64,000 nt of DNA. Source: Hymenobacter lucidus (GTDB lineage: Bacteria; Bacteroidota; Bacteroidia; Cytophagales; Hymenobacteraceae). Made by a program: the position numbers and the translations under genes. Position 1 is the stretch's first letter. The number at the start of each line of letters is the position of its first letter. The stretch covers positions 1 through 64,000 of the forward strand of contig NZ_JAJADR010000001.1 of assembly GCF_020447265.1 (NCBI RefSeq). The letters are read 5' to 3'. The notes under the pieces were generated by a model. It saw only the letters and a program-made list of their open reading frames with translations. It searched no databases and was not told the origin of the DNA. Shown here in pieces: positions 51,862 to 61,591 of the stretch.

Positions 51862-53124
51862 ATGAGCCACTCTTCTGCTTCTCCCATCATCATTATCGGG
51901 GCCGGTATGGCGGGCCTCACCTGTGCCAATTACCTGCACCGCGCCGGCCGGTCCGTGCTGGTGCTCGACGCGGCCGACGCCGTGGGAGGCCGGGTCCGGA
52001 CCCACGTGACGCCCGACGGCTTCCGCCTCGACCGTGGCTTTCAGGTGCTCCAGACGCGCTACCCCGAGGTGCAGCGCCTGCTCGACTACGGCGCGCTGCA
52101 GCTGCGGGCGTTTCGCTCGGGGGCCGTTATTCGCCTCGCTGATGGTCGCCAGACCACCCTAGTAAACCCATTGGACCAGCCACTGGCCGCTTTTTCAGCG
52201 CTGGCCTCACCCATTGGTACGCTCTCCGACAAGCTGCGTATTCTGGCCCTGGCCCAACGGGTGAAAAGCAGCTCCAGCCAGCAGCTGCTGGAATTTCCCT
52301 CGTCCGACACGTTGGCTTACCTACGTCAGCACGGCTGGAGTGAGCAGATTATTGACTCTTTTTTCCGGCCTTTCTTCGGCGGCGTTTTTCTGGATCGGGG
52401 ACTGAGTACGGCTAGTAATTTCTTCGAATTTGTGTTCAAGCAGTTCGTGGAAGGCGAAGCGGCTATTCCGGCCCTGGGCATGCAGCAGATTCCGGAGCAG
52501 CTGGCCGCCCGCTTGCCCGCCGGCAGTGTGCGTCTCCATACCAAAGTAGAAGCCGTGCAGGGCACCACGGTACAGTTGGCCAATGGTGAAACCCTGACGG
52601 CCGCTGCCGTAGTAGTGGCTGTGGAAGGGGAATCGGCGGCTCGGCTGCTGCCCACGTCCCGCCTGAGCTACCCCACCGCCTGGCGGCGCACCACCTGCAC
52701 CTATTTCGCCGCCGACCACCCCCCAGTCAAAGCCGATAAGCTTCTGCGCCTCAACGCTGCCCCCGAATCGCTGGCCCACAATGTAGCTTTCCCCAGCGAC
52801 GTAGCGCCTAGCTATGCGCCCGAGGGCCGCACCCTTGTTTCTGTTAGCACCCACGGTGCGCAGAATCTGCCGGAGGCTGAGCTGACGGCCCGTCTGCGCA
52901 CCGAGTTGGCTGCCTGGTTTGGCCCAGTGGCTGAGCAGTGGCAGCATCTGCGCACTTACCATATCCCCCAGGCCTTGGCTGTGTACCCGGCCGGGCAGCC
53001 CCCGCACCAACCACTACAGCTAGCCGAAAACCTTTACCGTTGCGGCGACTACACCGCCTATCCGTCATTGAATGCGGCTATGGCTTCGGGCCGGGAGGTG
53101 GCGGAAGCTCTGCTGGCATCGTAG
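51862..53124 (+). CDS. FAD-dependent amine oxidase/phytoene desaturase-like protein
   Basis: A 420-residue flavoprotein. The FAD motif is IIIIGAGMAGLTCANYLHRA with VLVLDAADAVGGRVRT; the C-terminus has YRCGDYTAYPSLNAAMASGR, the flavin-binding end of the family. ATG at 51862 has a strong Shine-Dalgarno-like GAGGAGG just upstream, rare in this phylum. Substrate unknown; similar proteins oxidise carotenoids or amines. Confidence 0.9.
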   Translation: MSHSSASPIIIIGAGMAGLTCANYLHRAGRSVLVLDAADAVGGRVRTHVTPDGFRLDRGFQVLQTRYPEVQRLLDYGALQLRAFRSGAVIRLADGRQTTLVNPLDQPLAAFSALASPIGTLSDKLRILALAQRVKSSSSQQLLEFPSSDTLAYLRQHGWSEQIIDSFFRPFFGGVFLDRGLSTASNFFEFVFKQFVEGEAAIPALGMQQIPEQLAARLPAGSVRLHTKVEAVQGTTVQLANGETLTAAAVVVAVEGESAARLLPTSRLSYPTAWRRTTCTYFAADHPPVKADKLLRLNAAPESLAHNVAFPSDVAPSYAPEGRTLVSVSTHGAQNLPEAELTARLRTELAAWFGPVAEQWQHLRTYHIPQALAVYPAGQPPHQPLQLAENLYRCGDYTAYPSLNAAMASGREVAEALLAS

Positions 53125-53139
53125 CAGCAAGCCAAAACT

Positions 53140-53185
53140 AACCGGCCCCAGCGCTGCTTTTGTCAAGCACTGCTGGGGCCAGTTA
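53140..53185. terminator. inverted repeat between convergent genes
   Basis: CCGGCCCCAGCGCTGCTT and its near-complement AAGCACTGCTGGGGCCAG form a long GC stem; it includes the xth stop codon on the minus strand. Confidence 0.65.
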
Positions 53186-53947
53186 GCTCAACTCCACCAC
53201 AGCCGGGCAGTGGTCGGAGTGAATCACGTCGGGCAGCAGGGCGGCATTGACAATGCGTGGCTGCAAGCTCTGGTCGACCAACAGGTGGTCGAGGCGCCAG
53301 CCTACGTTGCGGGCCCGGGCTCCGGCCCGGAACGTCCACCAAGAGTAGTGCCCAGTGGAGTCGCCGTAGTGGTGGCGGAAGGAGTCCACGAAGCCATCGG
53401 CTAGGAAATCGGCAAACCAGGCCCGCTCCTCCGGCGTGAAGCCGGGGCTTTTCTGGTTGGCCTTGGGGTTGTGCAGATCAATGTCGCGCTGGCAGCAGTT
53501 GTAGTCGCCGCCAATAATGAGCGGGGGTACGCTGCCCTTGATCTGCTCGATGTAGCGTCGGAAAAAGTGTAGCCACTCCACCTTGAACGCCTGCCGCTCC
53601 TCACTGCTCGTGCCCGAGGGCATATACACGTTAAGCACCGCGCAGTCGGCAAAGTCGAGGCGTAGTACACGGCCTTCTTGGTCGTAGCACTCGGTGCCGC
53701 AGCCGTATTCCACGTGCTGCGGCGCTATTTTGGTAAAGGTAGCCACGCCGCTGTAGCCGGGCTTCTGGGCCGGATGAATGTATGCCTGGTAGCCCAGCGC
53801 CTCAAAGCCGGCCACGTCCAGCGCTGCCGTCCCCGCTTTTATTTCCTGCAGGCACAGCACATCGGGTTGGGCTTCCTGCACCCAATCAAGCAGGCCTTTG
53901 CTTAGCGCCGAGCGGTAGCCGTTGACGTTGTAGGTAATTATTTTCAC
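53183..53947 (-). CDS. xth: exodeoxyribonuclease III
   Basis: A 254-residue base-excision-repair AP endonuclease with 3' exonuclease activity. Starts with GTG (MKIITYNVNGYRSAL); the conserved Asn is in TYNVNGYRSA, catalytic Glu in CLQEIKAG, and HSDHCPAVVEL ends the sequence with Asp and His. All key residues are present. Confidence 0.96.
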   Translation of the reverse strand: MKIITYNVNGYRSALSKGLLDWVQEAQPDVLCLQEIKAGTAALDVAGFEALGYQAYIHPAQKPGYSGVATFTKIAPQHVEYGCGTECYDQEGRVLRLDFADCAVLNVYMPSGTSSEERQAFKVEWLHFFRRYIEQIKGSVPPLIIGGDYNCCQRDIDLHNPKANQKSPGFTPEERAWFADFLADGFVDSFRHHYGDSTGHYSWWTFRAGARARNVGWRLDHLLVDQSLQPRIVNAALLPDVIHSDHCPAVVELS

Positions 53948-53970
53948 AGACTCAGGGGTAAGGCCGGGCG

Positions 53971-54339
53971 TTATTCTTCTTCCCGCATGAATGCCTCAAA
54001 ATACTCCAGCATGTGCCATTTCAGCATCCGTTCCTGCTCCTTGAGGTTGGCAAAAGGCACCGGGCGCACCAGCTTGTAGTGAGGCCAGCCTTCGGCATCC
54101 ACATGGTCGAGGGCATAGTGGCCCGACAGGCTGAAGAGGCGGCAGGTGGCAATGTGCATCAAATCCTGCTTCTGCTCCTTGGTGAAGGGCCCGGCTCCCT
54201 GGCCCAACTCCTGCACTCCAATTAGCAGCAGCAGTGCGTTCAGGTCGGGCTTTTTGCCAAACCGGGCGCGCATCTCGTTCATCAGCTGCCACCAGCGGGC
54301 CTCAAACTGCGCTTCGGTTTCTTCCGTGTGCAGGGCCAT
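53971..54339 (-). CDS. conserved small protein of unknown function
   Basis: A 122-residue helical protein (EETEAQFEARWWQLMNEMRA) from ATG at 54339, next to the carboxymuconolactone decarboxylase gene (2-bp gap). No motif seen; likely functions with that gene. Confidence 0.65.
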   Translation of the reverse strand: MALHTEETEAQFEARWWQLMNEMRARFGKKPDLNALLLLIGVQELGQGAGPFTKEQKQDLMHIATCRLFSLSGHYALDHVDAEGWPHYKLVRPVPFANLKEQERMLKWHMLEYFEAFMREEE

Positions 54340-54341
54340 TG

Positions 54342-54719
54342 CTACGCGTCGTGGTGGTGGGGTGGGGCTACGGGCGCGGCTTCCTCCTTCAGAATCTCCC
54401 AGTACTCCACGGCCCGCCGAAAGTGCGGAATCACGATGCTGCCCCCAATCAGGTTGGCAATGGCAAACACCTCGTAGATTTCCTCGTCGGTGAGCTTCTC
54501 CTCGAAGCACTTACCCAGGTGGTACTTGATGCAGTCGTCGCAGCGCAGTACCATAGAGCAGGCCAGGCCCAACATTTCCTTGGTTTTCACGTCCACGGCC
54601 CCGGCCTGGTAGGTGTTGGTATCGAGGTTGAAGAAGCGCTTGATGACTTTATTATCGGCCGCCATGATCTTCTCATTCATGCGCTGGCGGTACTCATTAA
54701 ACTCGGTGACTTGGCTCAT
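54342..54719 (-). CDS. carboxymuconolactone decarboxylase family protein
   Basis: A 125-residue AhpD-like fold protein with the CxxCxxxH motif in RCDDCIKYHLGKC, giving peroxidase- or decarboxylase-type chemistry. The C-terminus ends in a His-rich tail (PHHHDA). Coupled to the next gene by a 2-bp gap. Confidence 0.9.
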   Translation of the reverse strand: MSQVTEFNEYRQRMNEKIMAADNKVIKRFFNLDTNTYQAGAVDVKTKEMLGLACSMVLRCDDCIKYHLGKCFEEKLTDEEIYEVFAIANLIGGSIVIPHFRRAVEYWEILKEEAAPVAPPHHHDA

Positions 54720-54898
54720 GCGAACAGCTTACTAAATGGTGTGGGCTATAAACACGAAAGTAGGTACAAAAGTCGCCCATCGGTGCCACCGGTTTTGCCT
54801 GCGTGGCTCAGTGTGCTCATTCCCGGACTTTTATAGCGGGCAAGTCAGGCAAATCCGTATCTTTTCTGCCGCTACCCTTATCCGTTATTGCGTATCCC

Positions 54899-55606
54899 AT
54901 GTCGTTACTCCCCACGTTGTTCGCCGATTTCTTCGGTCTGGTTTTCCCGCAGGTCTGCCTGGCCTGCTCCGATTCATTAGCCCGGGGCGAAGACCACATC
55001 TGCACCAGTTGCCGCACCCAGCTGCCCTACACCGACTACCATACGCTGCCCGAAGCGCACAACCCCATTGCCCGCCGTTTCTGGGGCAAAGTGCCGGTGC
55101 GCCACGCCTTGAGTTACCTGCGGTTTCTGCGCCACGGCCGCGTGCAGCACCTGCTGCACCAGCTCAAATATCAGGGCCAGCGTGAAGTGGGACAGGTGCT
55201 GGGCCGCTGGTATGGCACTGAGCTTACCCAACAGGGAATCAACCAGGATTTCGACCTGATTGTGCCCGTGCCGCTGCACCCGCGTAAGCTGGCCAAGCGC
55301 GGCTTCAACCAGTCCGACTCCTTCGCCGAAGGTTTGGCGGCCGGCCTAAGCGTGCCCTGGAGCCCCACCGCGTTGCGTCGCACCGAGCACACCGATTCCC
55401 AAACCCAGAAAAACCGCACCCAGCGCTGGCACAATGTAGCCACCGTGTTTGAAGTAGCCGACTCGGCCGCCGTGGCTGGCAAGCGTGTACTCGTAGTCGA
55501 TGATGTACTGACCACCGGTGCCACGCTCGAAGCCTGTGTCGCCGCGCTAATAGCGGCTGGTTGCCCCCAGGTGAGCATTGCCACCATTGCCTGCGCCGAG
55601 CAGTAG
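54899..55606 (+). CDS. comF: ComF family phosphoribosyltransferase-like protein
   Basis: A 235-residue protein with an N-terminal Cys pair region (CLACSDSL, CTSCRT) and the PRTase loop VLVVDDVLTTGATLEACVAA. ComF helps DNA uptake in competence; many Bacteroidota have it outside of a com operon. The start at 54899 is set by MSLLPTLFADFFGLVFPQVC. Confidence 0.9.
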   Translation: MSLLPTLFADFFGLVFPQVCLACSDSLARGEDHICTSCRTQLPYTDYHTLPEAHNPIARRFWGKVPVRHALSYLRFLRHGRVQHLLHQLKYQGQREVGQVLGRWYGTELTQQGINQDFDLIVPVPLHPRKLAKRGFNQSDSFAEGLAAGLSVPWSPTALRRTEHTDSQTQKNRTQRWHNVATVFEVADSAAVAGKRVLVVDDVLTTGATLEACVAALIAAGCPQVSIATIACAEQ

Positions 55607-55676
55607 GCCTGAACTACTGATTGAGGTAGATTTTCGAACTCCCTGGGTGTCGTGGCTGGTGTCGGTCAACCTGCAT

Positions 55677-55719
55677 AAAAGAAAAAAGGCCACCCGGTTG
55701 GGTAGCCTTTTTTCTTTTA
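55677..55719. terminator. bidirectional terminator
   Basis: Stem AAAAGAAAAAAGGCCACCC with GGGTAGCCTTTTTTCTTTT (few mismatches) and 4-nt loop, between convergent comF and gldJ. Confidence 0.88.
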
Positions 55720-55750
55720 TCGATCCACAAAATCTGCGGAATCGATAGGG

Positions 55751-57013
55751 TTACTTGTTCGAACCAGCGTTGATCATGGCGCAACGGAAGCCGATAGCAG
55801 CCGTAGCCGAATCTTCAGCCATGAAACGGCGCGTACCGGGCGACAGCCAGTAGGCTACGTCTTTCCACGAGCCACCTTTGTAGACGCGTACGTGGTCATC
55901 GATGAGCGACTGGTAGTTCTTCTTGTCGTACTTCTCCGAAGGGTCAAGGAAGCCGTTGCGACGGAAGGGGTTCAGATCTTCCACGTCTTCAAACGACAGG
56001 GGACGGTATATGTCCTGTACCCACTCGTTTACGTTGCCCGACATGTTATACAGGCCGTAGTCATTTGGTGGATAGGCGTATACGTACTCCGTAATCATAG
56101 CGCCGTCGTTCAGGCTGCCGGCAATACCGGCATAGTCACCGCGGCCACGCTTGAAGTTGGCCAAGAAAGAGCCCATGCTCTTGCCATACGGGTTCCGCAC
56201 CTGACGACCATCCCAAGGATAGATGCGCTTGTTTTCCTGGTTCTCGTTACCTACTTCCTGGGTACCGATCAAAGCCTGAGCGGCGTATTCCCATTCAGCC
56301 TCGGTGGGCAGACGGTAGTTGGGCAGCGTGTTGCCGTTTTCGATGGAGATTTTTACGCCGCTGGCGGTTTCAGTGCCTTCGGCTGCGTCGCCGGCGCCGG
56401 CATCCTTGTTTTTGCGGCCAAACAGACCACCTTTTTTCTTCGGAGCGCTTTCGCCTTCGTCACCCTCGCCTGCCAGACGCTCGTTCACCTTGGCAGTACG
56501 CCAAGTGCAGTAGTCGTTGGCCTGTAGCCAGCTTACGCCCACTACAGGGAAGTAGCGGAAGCCGGGGTAGCGGAGATAGTAGTCAACGTAAGGGTCGTTA
56601 AACGACAGCTCGCGGGCCCACACGGTCGTGTCGGGCAGGGCGCGCTGATAGATTTCCTCCGACGAGTCCTTACGTACGAAGTGCAGATACTCAAGCCAGT
56701 GAATGTTAGCTACTTCGGCTTCATCCATGTAGAAAGAGGCGATGGTAACGGTACGCTCGATGTTATCGTGCGACATGGTTACGTCCTCTTCCTGCGAGCC
56801 AAGCACCGTACGGCCGCCCTCAATGAAGACCAGACCGGGGCCTTCGGGAATGCCTTTATAATCGGCCACTCGCATGCCTTCCTCAGTGTTGTACTCAATG
56901 CCCGTGGTCGAGCTGTACTTACCGGGCTTGGTAGCAGTGGGCGGCCCACCCTTACAGGAAGCCAGCGCGCAGGCTCCTACGACCGCGAAACGCAGGTACT
57001 TAGAAAATTTCAT
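55751..57013 (-). CDS. gldJ: gliding motility lipoprotein GldJ
   Basis: A 420-residue lipoprotein (lipobox ALASC) with a formylglycine-generating-enzyme-like (SUMF1) fold: GPGLVFIEGGRTVLG, VTIASFYMDEAEVANIHWLE, FPVVGVSWLQANDYCTWRTA, GNVNEWVQDIYRP and the end RRFMAEDSATAAIGFRCAMI. YLHFV and ALPDTTVWARELSFNDPYVD point to GldJ rather than GldK. Required for gliding and type IX secretion in Flavobacterium. A charged insertion (EGESAPKKKGGLFGRKNKDA) interrupts the domain. Start 57013 set by the signal. Confidence 0.88.
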   Translation of the reverse strand: MKFSKYLRFAVVGACALASCKGGPPTATKPGKYSSTTGIEYNTEEGMRVADYKGIPEGPGLVFIEGGRTVLGSQEEDVTMSHDNIERTVTIASFYMDEAEVANIHWLEYLHFVRKDSSEEIYQRALPDTTVWARELSFNDPYVDYYLRYPGFRYFPVVGVSWLQANDYCTWRTAKVNERLAGEGDEGESAPKKKGGLFGRKNKDAGAGDAAEGTETASGVKISIENGNTLPNYRLPTEAEWEYAAQALIGTQEVGNENQENKRIYPWDGRQVRNPYGKSMGSFLANFKRGRGDYAGIAGSLNDGAMITEYVYAYPPNDYGLYNMSGNVNEWVQDIYRPLSFEDVEDLNPFRRNGFLDPSEKYDKKNYQSLIDDHVRVYKGGSWKDVAYWLSPGTRRFMAEDSATAAIGFRCAMINAGSNK

Positions 57014-57081
57014 GATCAAGTTGAAACTACCTGAGAGAAAATGATTTATGAAAGGCAATTTGGATGCAATAATACGAAAAA

Positions 57082-58146
57082 TTAGAACGCCGGGCAAGGA
57101 ATTGACGGGTAATTACGGCGTTTCAACCGGCGCCAGGCCGCTTCCAGCGAATCGAACTGCCGCAGGCTAAGCGAAATCTCGTGGGCGCCACCCAAGTCGG
57201 CACTCAGCGCGCTGAGGCTGGCATCGTAGCTATAACCGAGCCGAAATGCTCCTACACTCACCCCGGCAATGGCCGTCAGGAGCTGCTGGGGGCGCTGGGA
57301 GCCCGGCAACGGAACACCCCGGTAGACAATCCCCAGCGTAATGGGTGTGACTACCACGTAGAGTCCCGCCTCGGCCCGCTGGCTACCGCCCTGCCGGGTG
57401 TAGCTGAGGGTAGGTGACAGGCTGATTTCTCGGTACTGCTGCTTCACATTGGTGCGCACGAAGTAATGTTTGTAGCCCCCATTTAAGTTCAATCGGAGCG
57501 GGAGCTGGGTTTGGCTGCGGAAGCCCAGGTCGGGCTGGTTGAGGTGGTGCCCGGCCAGGCCAAACCAGAACCGGTCGGAATACACCAGAATGCCGGTCCC
57601 CAGCGTGAGGTAGCTGACGGGGTTGAAGTCGAGCGTTTCGCGGGTGCCACCCTGCACGCTGCCGTTGGCGTCGAGCTGGTCGCCAAACACCAGATTGCCG
57701 TAGCTGATGCGCTGGTTGCCATAGCTCACCTGCGCCCCACCGCTGAAGCTAAACTGGGGCGTAAGGCGGGCGTGGTAGGCGTAGGTGCCGCCCACTTCGA
57801 TGCGGGTGTAGCCGATTTCGCCGGTCCGGTCCACGTTCAGCAGCAGCCCAACGGCGCTGGTCTGGTCCTTAAAGCGGTAATCGGCGGCCAGCTGGCTGGT
57901 TTGGAACGTGCCGGCCAGGGTGGGGAACTGGTTGCGGTAGTTGAGCGTGAGGCTATAGTCGTCGAGCAGGCCGGTGAAAGCCGGGTTGGTATGCAGGCGG
58001 GTGGCGTAGGGCTGGGCGAAGTACAAATCCTGCCCGTGCGCTACGCTGCTACCAGCCAGGCCCAGGCCGAAGGCCAGTGCTGCCCGGGCCGGCAACTGCC
58101 AGCGGGAACGGTAAGGCGTAGAAGAAACAAAGTCGCAGGTCCGCAT
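57082..58146 (-). CDS. PorP/SprF family type IX secretion membrane protein
   Basis: A 354-residue outer-membrane beta-barrel protein with signal peptide (ALAFGLGLAGSSVAHGQ) and the family start DLYFAQPYATRLHTNPAFTG, then NYRNQFPTLAG. C-terminal blocks GAFRLGYSYDASLSALS and GAHEISLSLRQF follow. SprF-like proteins help export specific surface adhesins by the type IX system. 68 bp upstream of gldJ. Start 58146 chosen over 58230 for the signal. Confidence 0.92.
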   Translation of the reverse strand: MRTCDFVSSTPYRSRWQLPARAALAFGLGLAGSSVAHGQDLYFAQPYATRLHTNPAFTGLLDDYSLTLNYRNQFPTLAGTFQTSQLAADYRFKDQTSAVGLLLNVDRTGEIGYTRIEVGGTYAYHARLTPQFSFSGGAQVSYGNQRISYGNLVFGDQLDANGSVQGGTRETLDFNPVSYLTLGTGILVYSDRFWFGLAGHHLNQPDLGFRSQTQLPLRLNLNGGYKHYFVRTNVKQQYREISLSPTLSYTRQGGSQRAEAGLYVVVTPITLGIVYRGVPLPGSQRPQQLLTAIAGVSVGAFRLGYSYDASLSALSADLGGAHEISLSLRQFDSLEAAWRRLKRRNYPSIPCPAF

Positions 58147-58394
58147 AAGCAACTTCTCTAACGCACTCAGGATCTGCTTTGGTACGTGGCTTGCGTGGTG
58201 TTGCGGAACTAAAATGCCAAAATCATCCATCTTCTAGGCGTGGTAGCTGGTTCTGCCTTATTTAGGGCTCGCACTAGCGGCTTTTTCCAAATCAAATCTA
58301 CTTTTACCCGGCGGCCCGTCCGCTCCGCCTTTCCCGGCCGCTGCACGGCTCCGGCTGGGCTGCTACTACTTCCCGACTCCTTACTCTTACTCGT

Positions 58395-61300
58395 ATGCGC
58401 AAATTCTTTTTAGGCTTACTGATCTTTCTGGTGGTACTGGTGGCGGCTGTGGCCCTCACGCCCATCCTGTTTAAAGACAAAATCAAGCAGGCCCTCGACC
58501 AGCAGCTAGCCCAGCGCGTGAATGCCAAGGTAGAGTATGACCCGGGCAATGTGAGCCTGAGCTTGTTCCGGACTTTTCCCGACCTGGCCCTGAGCATCGA
58601 CCAGCTGCGCGTGATTGGTAAAGACTCATTTGCCCGCGACACGCTGGCTTACCTGCCCGCGTTTCGAGTGGGTATGGATTTGATGAGCGTGGTGCGCGGG
58701 GAGCAAATTAAGATTAAATCCATTGAGCTCGACCAGCCCGATATCAGCGCCAAAGTACTGAAAAGCGGCCGGGCCAACTGGGACATTATGATTTCGGACT
58801 CGGCTGCCGCCGCCCAGGGCCAGGATACGAGCCAAGTGAGCCTCGCCATCAAAGGCTGGAAGGTGAACAACGGCCACCTGCGCTACGAGGATCGTACCAT
58901 CCCGTTCAGCATGGAAATGCGCGGACTGAACCACTCGGGTTCGGGCGACTTTGCCCAGAACATCTTCGACATGGTGAGCCAAACCACGGCCGAGCAGATG
59001 TCGATGACCTACGCCGGCACTGAGTATATCTCGAAGAAGAAGCTGACGGCCGACGTGACCATGGCTATGGACCTAGACAAGATGCTGTTCACCTTCAAAG
59101 ACAACAAGGTGCAGCTCAACGATTTCCCGGCTTCGTTCCAGGGCAGCATTGGGCTGCCCAACGCTACCGACATTACCTACGACCTGACCTTCAAGGCGCT
59201 GGAAACCGACTTCAAGAACATTCTGAGTCTGGTGCCGGGCGTATACACCGCGCAGTTTAAGGACGTGGAAGCCAGCGGCAAAGTGGCTTTCGACGGCTAC
59301 TTCAAGGGTGTGCAGAATGAGGTGAAGATGCCCGGCTACGGTGTGAATCTGCAGATCAAGAACGGCATGTTTCACTACCCGCAGCTGCCCCAGGCGGCCC
59401 GCAATATCAACGTGGACATGAACGTGGACAACCCCTCGGGCTTCACCAACAACGTGAAAGTCAACGTGAAGCAGTTTCACCTGGACCTGGGTAAAAACCC
59501 AGTGGATGGCAACGTCATCGTGGACGGCCTGGAGCCGATGAAGATTGACGGCCGCGTGAAAGCCAACGTGGATCTGGCCGAGATGATGAAGGTGTACCCG
59601 GTGCAGGATTTGGTGCTGCGCGGGCAGCTGTTTGTGGACGCTACTGGTAAAGGCATCTATTCCAAAACCCAAATGCCGGTGGTGAATGCCAAGATGAATC
59701 TGACGAATGGCTACGTGAAGTCGAAGCAGTTTCCGGCCCCGATTGAAAACCTGACCCTGAACGGCACGGTGATGAACAGCACCGGGCAGGTAAACGACAC
59801 GCGCATTGATATTCTCCGCTTCCGGATGCTGCTGGATGGGGAGCCGCTGGAAGGCCGCGTGGCCGCTCAGAATATCGACAAGCCCATTTTCGACGCCGAC
59901 ATTAAAGGCGTGGTAGACCTGACCAAGCTCACCAAGATTTTCCCTCTGGAAGGCATGACCGTGACGGGCCGCCTGAACGGCAACGTGGCCGCCAAGGGCA
60001 AAATGGCCGATATCGAAGCCGGCCGCTACCAGAGTGTGGTGGCCTCGGGCACGGTGAATGCCCAGAACGTGACGTATAAGAGCAAGGACCTGCCCCAGGG
60101 CGTAAAGGTGACCAAAGCCACGGCCACGTTCAACAACGACCAGATTGTGCTGCGCGATATGACGGGCTTCGTGGGCTCGTCGGACATTGCCGCTTCGGGC
60201 ACGATTTCCAATTATATGGGCTACCTCTTCACGCCTGGCCAGAGCCTGCGCGGTACCCTGAACGTGGATTCGCGCCGCTTCAACGTGAACGAGTGGATGG
60301 TGGATAACGTGAGCGGCAAGCCCAGCGCCGGCGCCGCCACGGCTGCCAAAGCCCCGGCCACCGCCACTAAGGCCGACGGCGTGCTGGAAATTCCGCAGTT
60401 CTTCGACCTGACCCTGAACGCCAATGTAGGCCAAGTGGTGTACGACAACCTGAAGCTCGACAACATGAAAGGCGCGGTAGTGGTGCGCGACCAGGCCGTG
60501 AACCTCAACGGGCTGACCTTTAACACGCTCGGTGCCAACTTCGCCACCACCGGCGGCTACAATAGCAAGGATTTGGCGCACCCCAAATTCAACCTGGGCC
60601 TGAACATCAAGAACCTCGATTTCCAGAACGCCTTTGCTGCCTTCAACTCGGTGAAAAAGCTGGTGCCGCTGGCCTCACAGGTGGAAGGTATCTTCTCGAC
60701 CAACTTCAACGTGAGCGGCGAAATGGGCCAGGATATGATGCCGGTATATAGCACGCTTACTGGCAAGGGCCTGTTTGAGATAATTCGGGCGGCGGTGGGC
60801 GCCTCGCCGGTACTCAGCAAAATCAGCTCCCTGACCCAGCTGCAAGAGCTCAAGAGCTTCGCGGTGAACAACAAGGACGTGGCCGCGGAGCTTATCAACG
60901 GCAATTTCATCGTGAAACCGTTCGACTTCACCGTCGGCCAGATTAAGAGCACCCTGGGCGGCTCGTCCAACATCGGCGGGGGGCTGGAGTACGTTATGGC
61001 CCTCGACGTGCCGACGGGTAAAGTTGGTAATGCCCTGAATGCCAAGCTCACGCAGCTTACGGGCGTGCAGGACATCAAAGGCACGGAGCGCGTGACGCTG
61101 GGCCTCAAGATAGGGGGTATGGTAACTTCCCCGCAGGTAGCCCTGACCACGGGCGGCGTGAAAAGCCAGGCCAAGGATGTGGCTAAAAACCTAGTGCAGA
61201 GTGTGGTGCAAAGCAAGGTAAACGACGCCAAGCTCAAGCTGGCGGCCAACACTCAAGTAGCTCAAGACAGTGCCCGCAAGGAACTGGACCGCAAGCGGGC

Positions 61301-61475
61301 CGAGTTGGAGGAAAAAGCCCGGCTGGAAATTGAGAAGAAGCGCCTCGAAGCCCAGGCTAAGCTCAAGAACCAGGCTACCCAGACACTGGGTAACCTATTT
61401 GGCAAGCCCAAAAAGCCGGCTCCCAAAAACCCTGACCCCACGCCAACTGATACCGCCAAGGCCAGCGGGCAATAG
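58395..61475 (+). CDS. AsmA-like membrane-anchored protein
   Basis: A 1026-residue protein with an N-terminal membrane anchor (LGLLIFLVVLVAAVALTPIL) and a long periplasmic repeat-rich region, AsmA-type N-terminal domain (LSLFRTFPDLALSIDQLRVI) and C-terminal AsmA-like part (LPLASQ, NIGGGLEYVMALDVPTGKVG). The last 90 residues form a charged Lys/Glu coiled coil (RKRAELEEKARLEIEKKRLE) and Pro-rich end. AsmA proteins are thought to transport phospholipid towards the outer membrane. Role inferred from family. Confidence 0.88.
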   Translation: MRKFFLGLLIFLVVLVAAVALTPILFKDKIKQALDQQLAQRVNAKVEYDPGNVSLSLFRTFPDLALSIDQLRVIGKDSFARDTLAYLPAFRVGMDLMSVVRGEQIKIKSIELDQPDISAKVLKSGRANWDIMISDSAAAAQGQDTSQVSLAIKGWKVNNGHLRYEDRTIPFSMEMRGLNHSGSGDFAQNIFDMVSQTTAEQMSMTYAGTEYISKKKLTADVTMAMDLDKMLFTFKDNKVQLNDFPASFQGSIGLPNATDITYDLTFKALETDFKNILSLVPGVYTAQFKDVEASGKVAFDGYFKGVQNEVKMPGYGVNLQIKNGMFHYPQLPQAARNINVDMNVDNPSGFTNNVKVNVKQFHLDLGKNPVDGNVIVDGLEPMKIDGRVKANVDLAEMMKVYPVQDLVLRGQLFVDATGKGIYSKTQMPVVNAKMNLTNGYVKSKQFPAPIENLTLNGTVMNSTGQVNDTRIDILRFRMLLDGEPLEGRVAAQNIDKPIFDADIKGVVDLTKLTKIFPLEGMTVTGRLNGNVAAKGKMADIEAGRYQSVVASGTVNAQNVTYKSKDLPQGVKVTKATATFNNDQIVLRDMTGFVGSSDIAASGTISNYMGYLFTPGQSLRGTLNVDSRRFNVNEWMVDNVSGKPSAGAATAAKAPATATKADGVLEIPQFFDLTLNANVGQVVYDNLKLDNMKGAVVVRDQAVNLNGLTFNTLGANFATTGGYNSKDLAHPKFNLGLNIKNLDFQNAFAAFNSVKKLVPLASQVEGIFSTNFNVSGEMGQDMMPVYSTLTGKGLFEIIRAAVGASPVLSKISSLTQLQELKSFAVNNKDVAAELINGNFIVKPFDFTVGQIKSTLGGSSNIGGGLEYVMALDVPTGKVGNALNAKLTQLTGVQDIKGTERVTLGLKIGGMVTSPQVALTTGGVKSQAKDVAKNLVQSVVQSKVNDAKLKLAANTQVAQDSARKELDRKRAELEEKARLEIEKKRLEAQAKLKNQATQTLGNLFGKPKKPAPKNPDPTPTDTAKASGQ

Positions 61476-61532
61476 CAGGAAAGAAAGAGCGTTAGTGTAA
61501 AACCGGACTGATTATTGTCTGAAACGAAGAAA

Positions 61533-61571
61533 CGGGTAATGCGTACAAGACCCGCACTACCCGCTCTTTTT
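61533..61571 (+). terminator. terminator of the AsmA-like gene
   Basis: CGGGTAATGCG with CGCACTACCCG (10 of 11 paired) and T-run CTCTTTTT, 60 bp after the stop. Confidence 0.78.
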
Positions 61572-61591
61572 CCCACCTCACCTCTTCCCGT

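Noticed and set aside
59073..60581. Long minus-strand open frame, His-rich (about 500 codons)
   Set aside because: It is antisense to the AsmA-like gene, and its His/Val/Leu composition is what a GC-rich complement produces. No domain resemblance.
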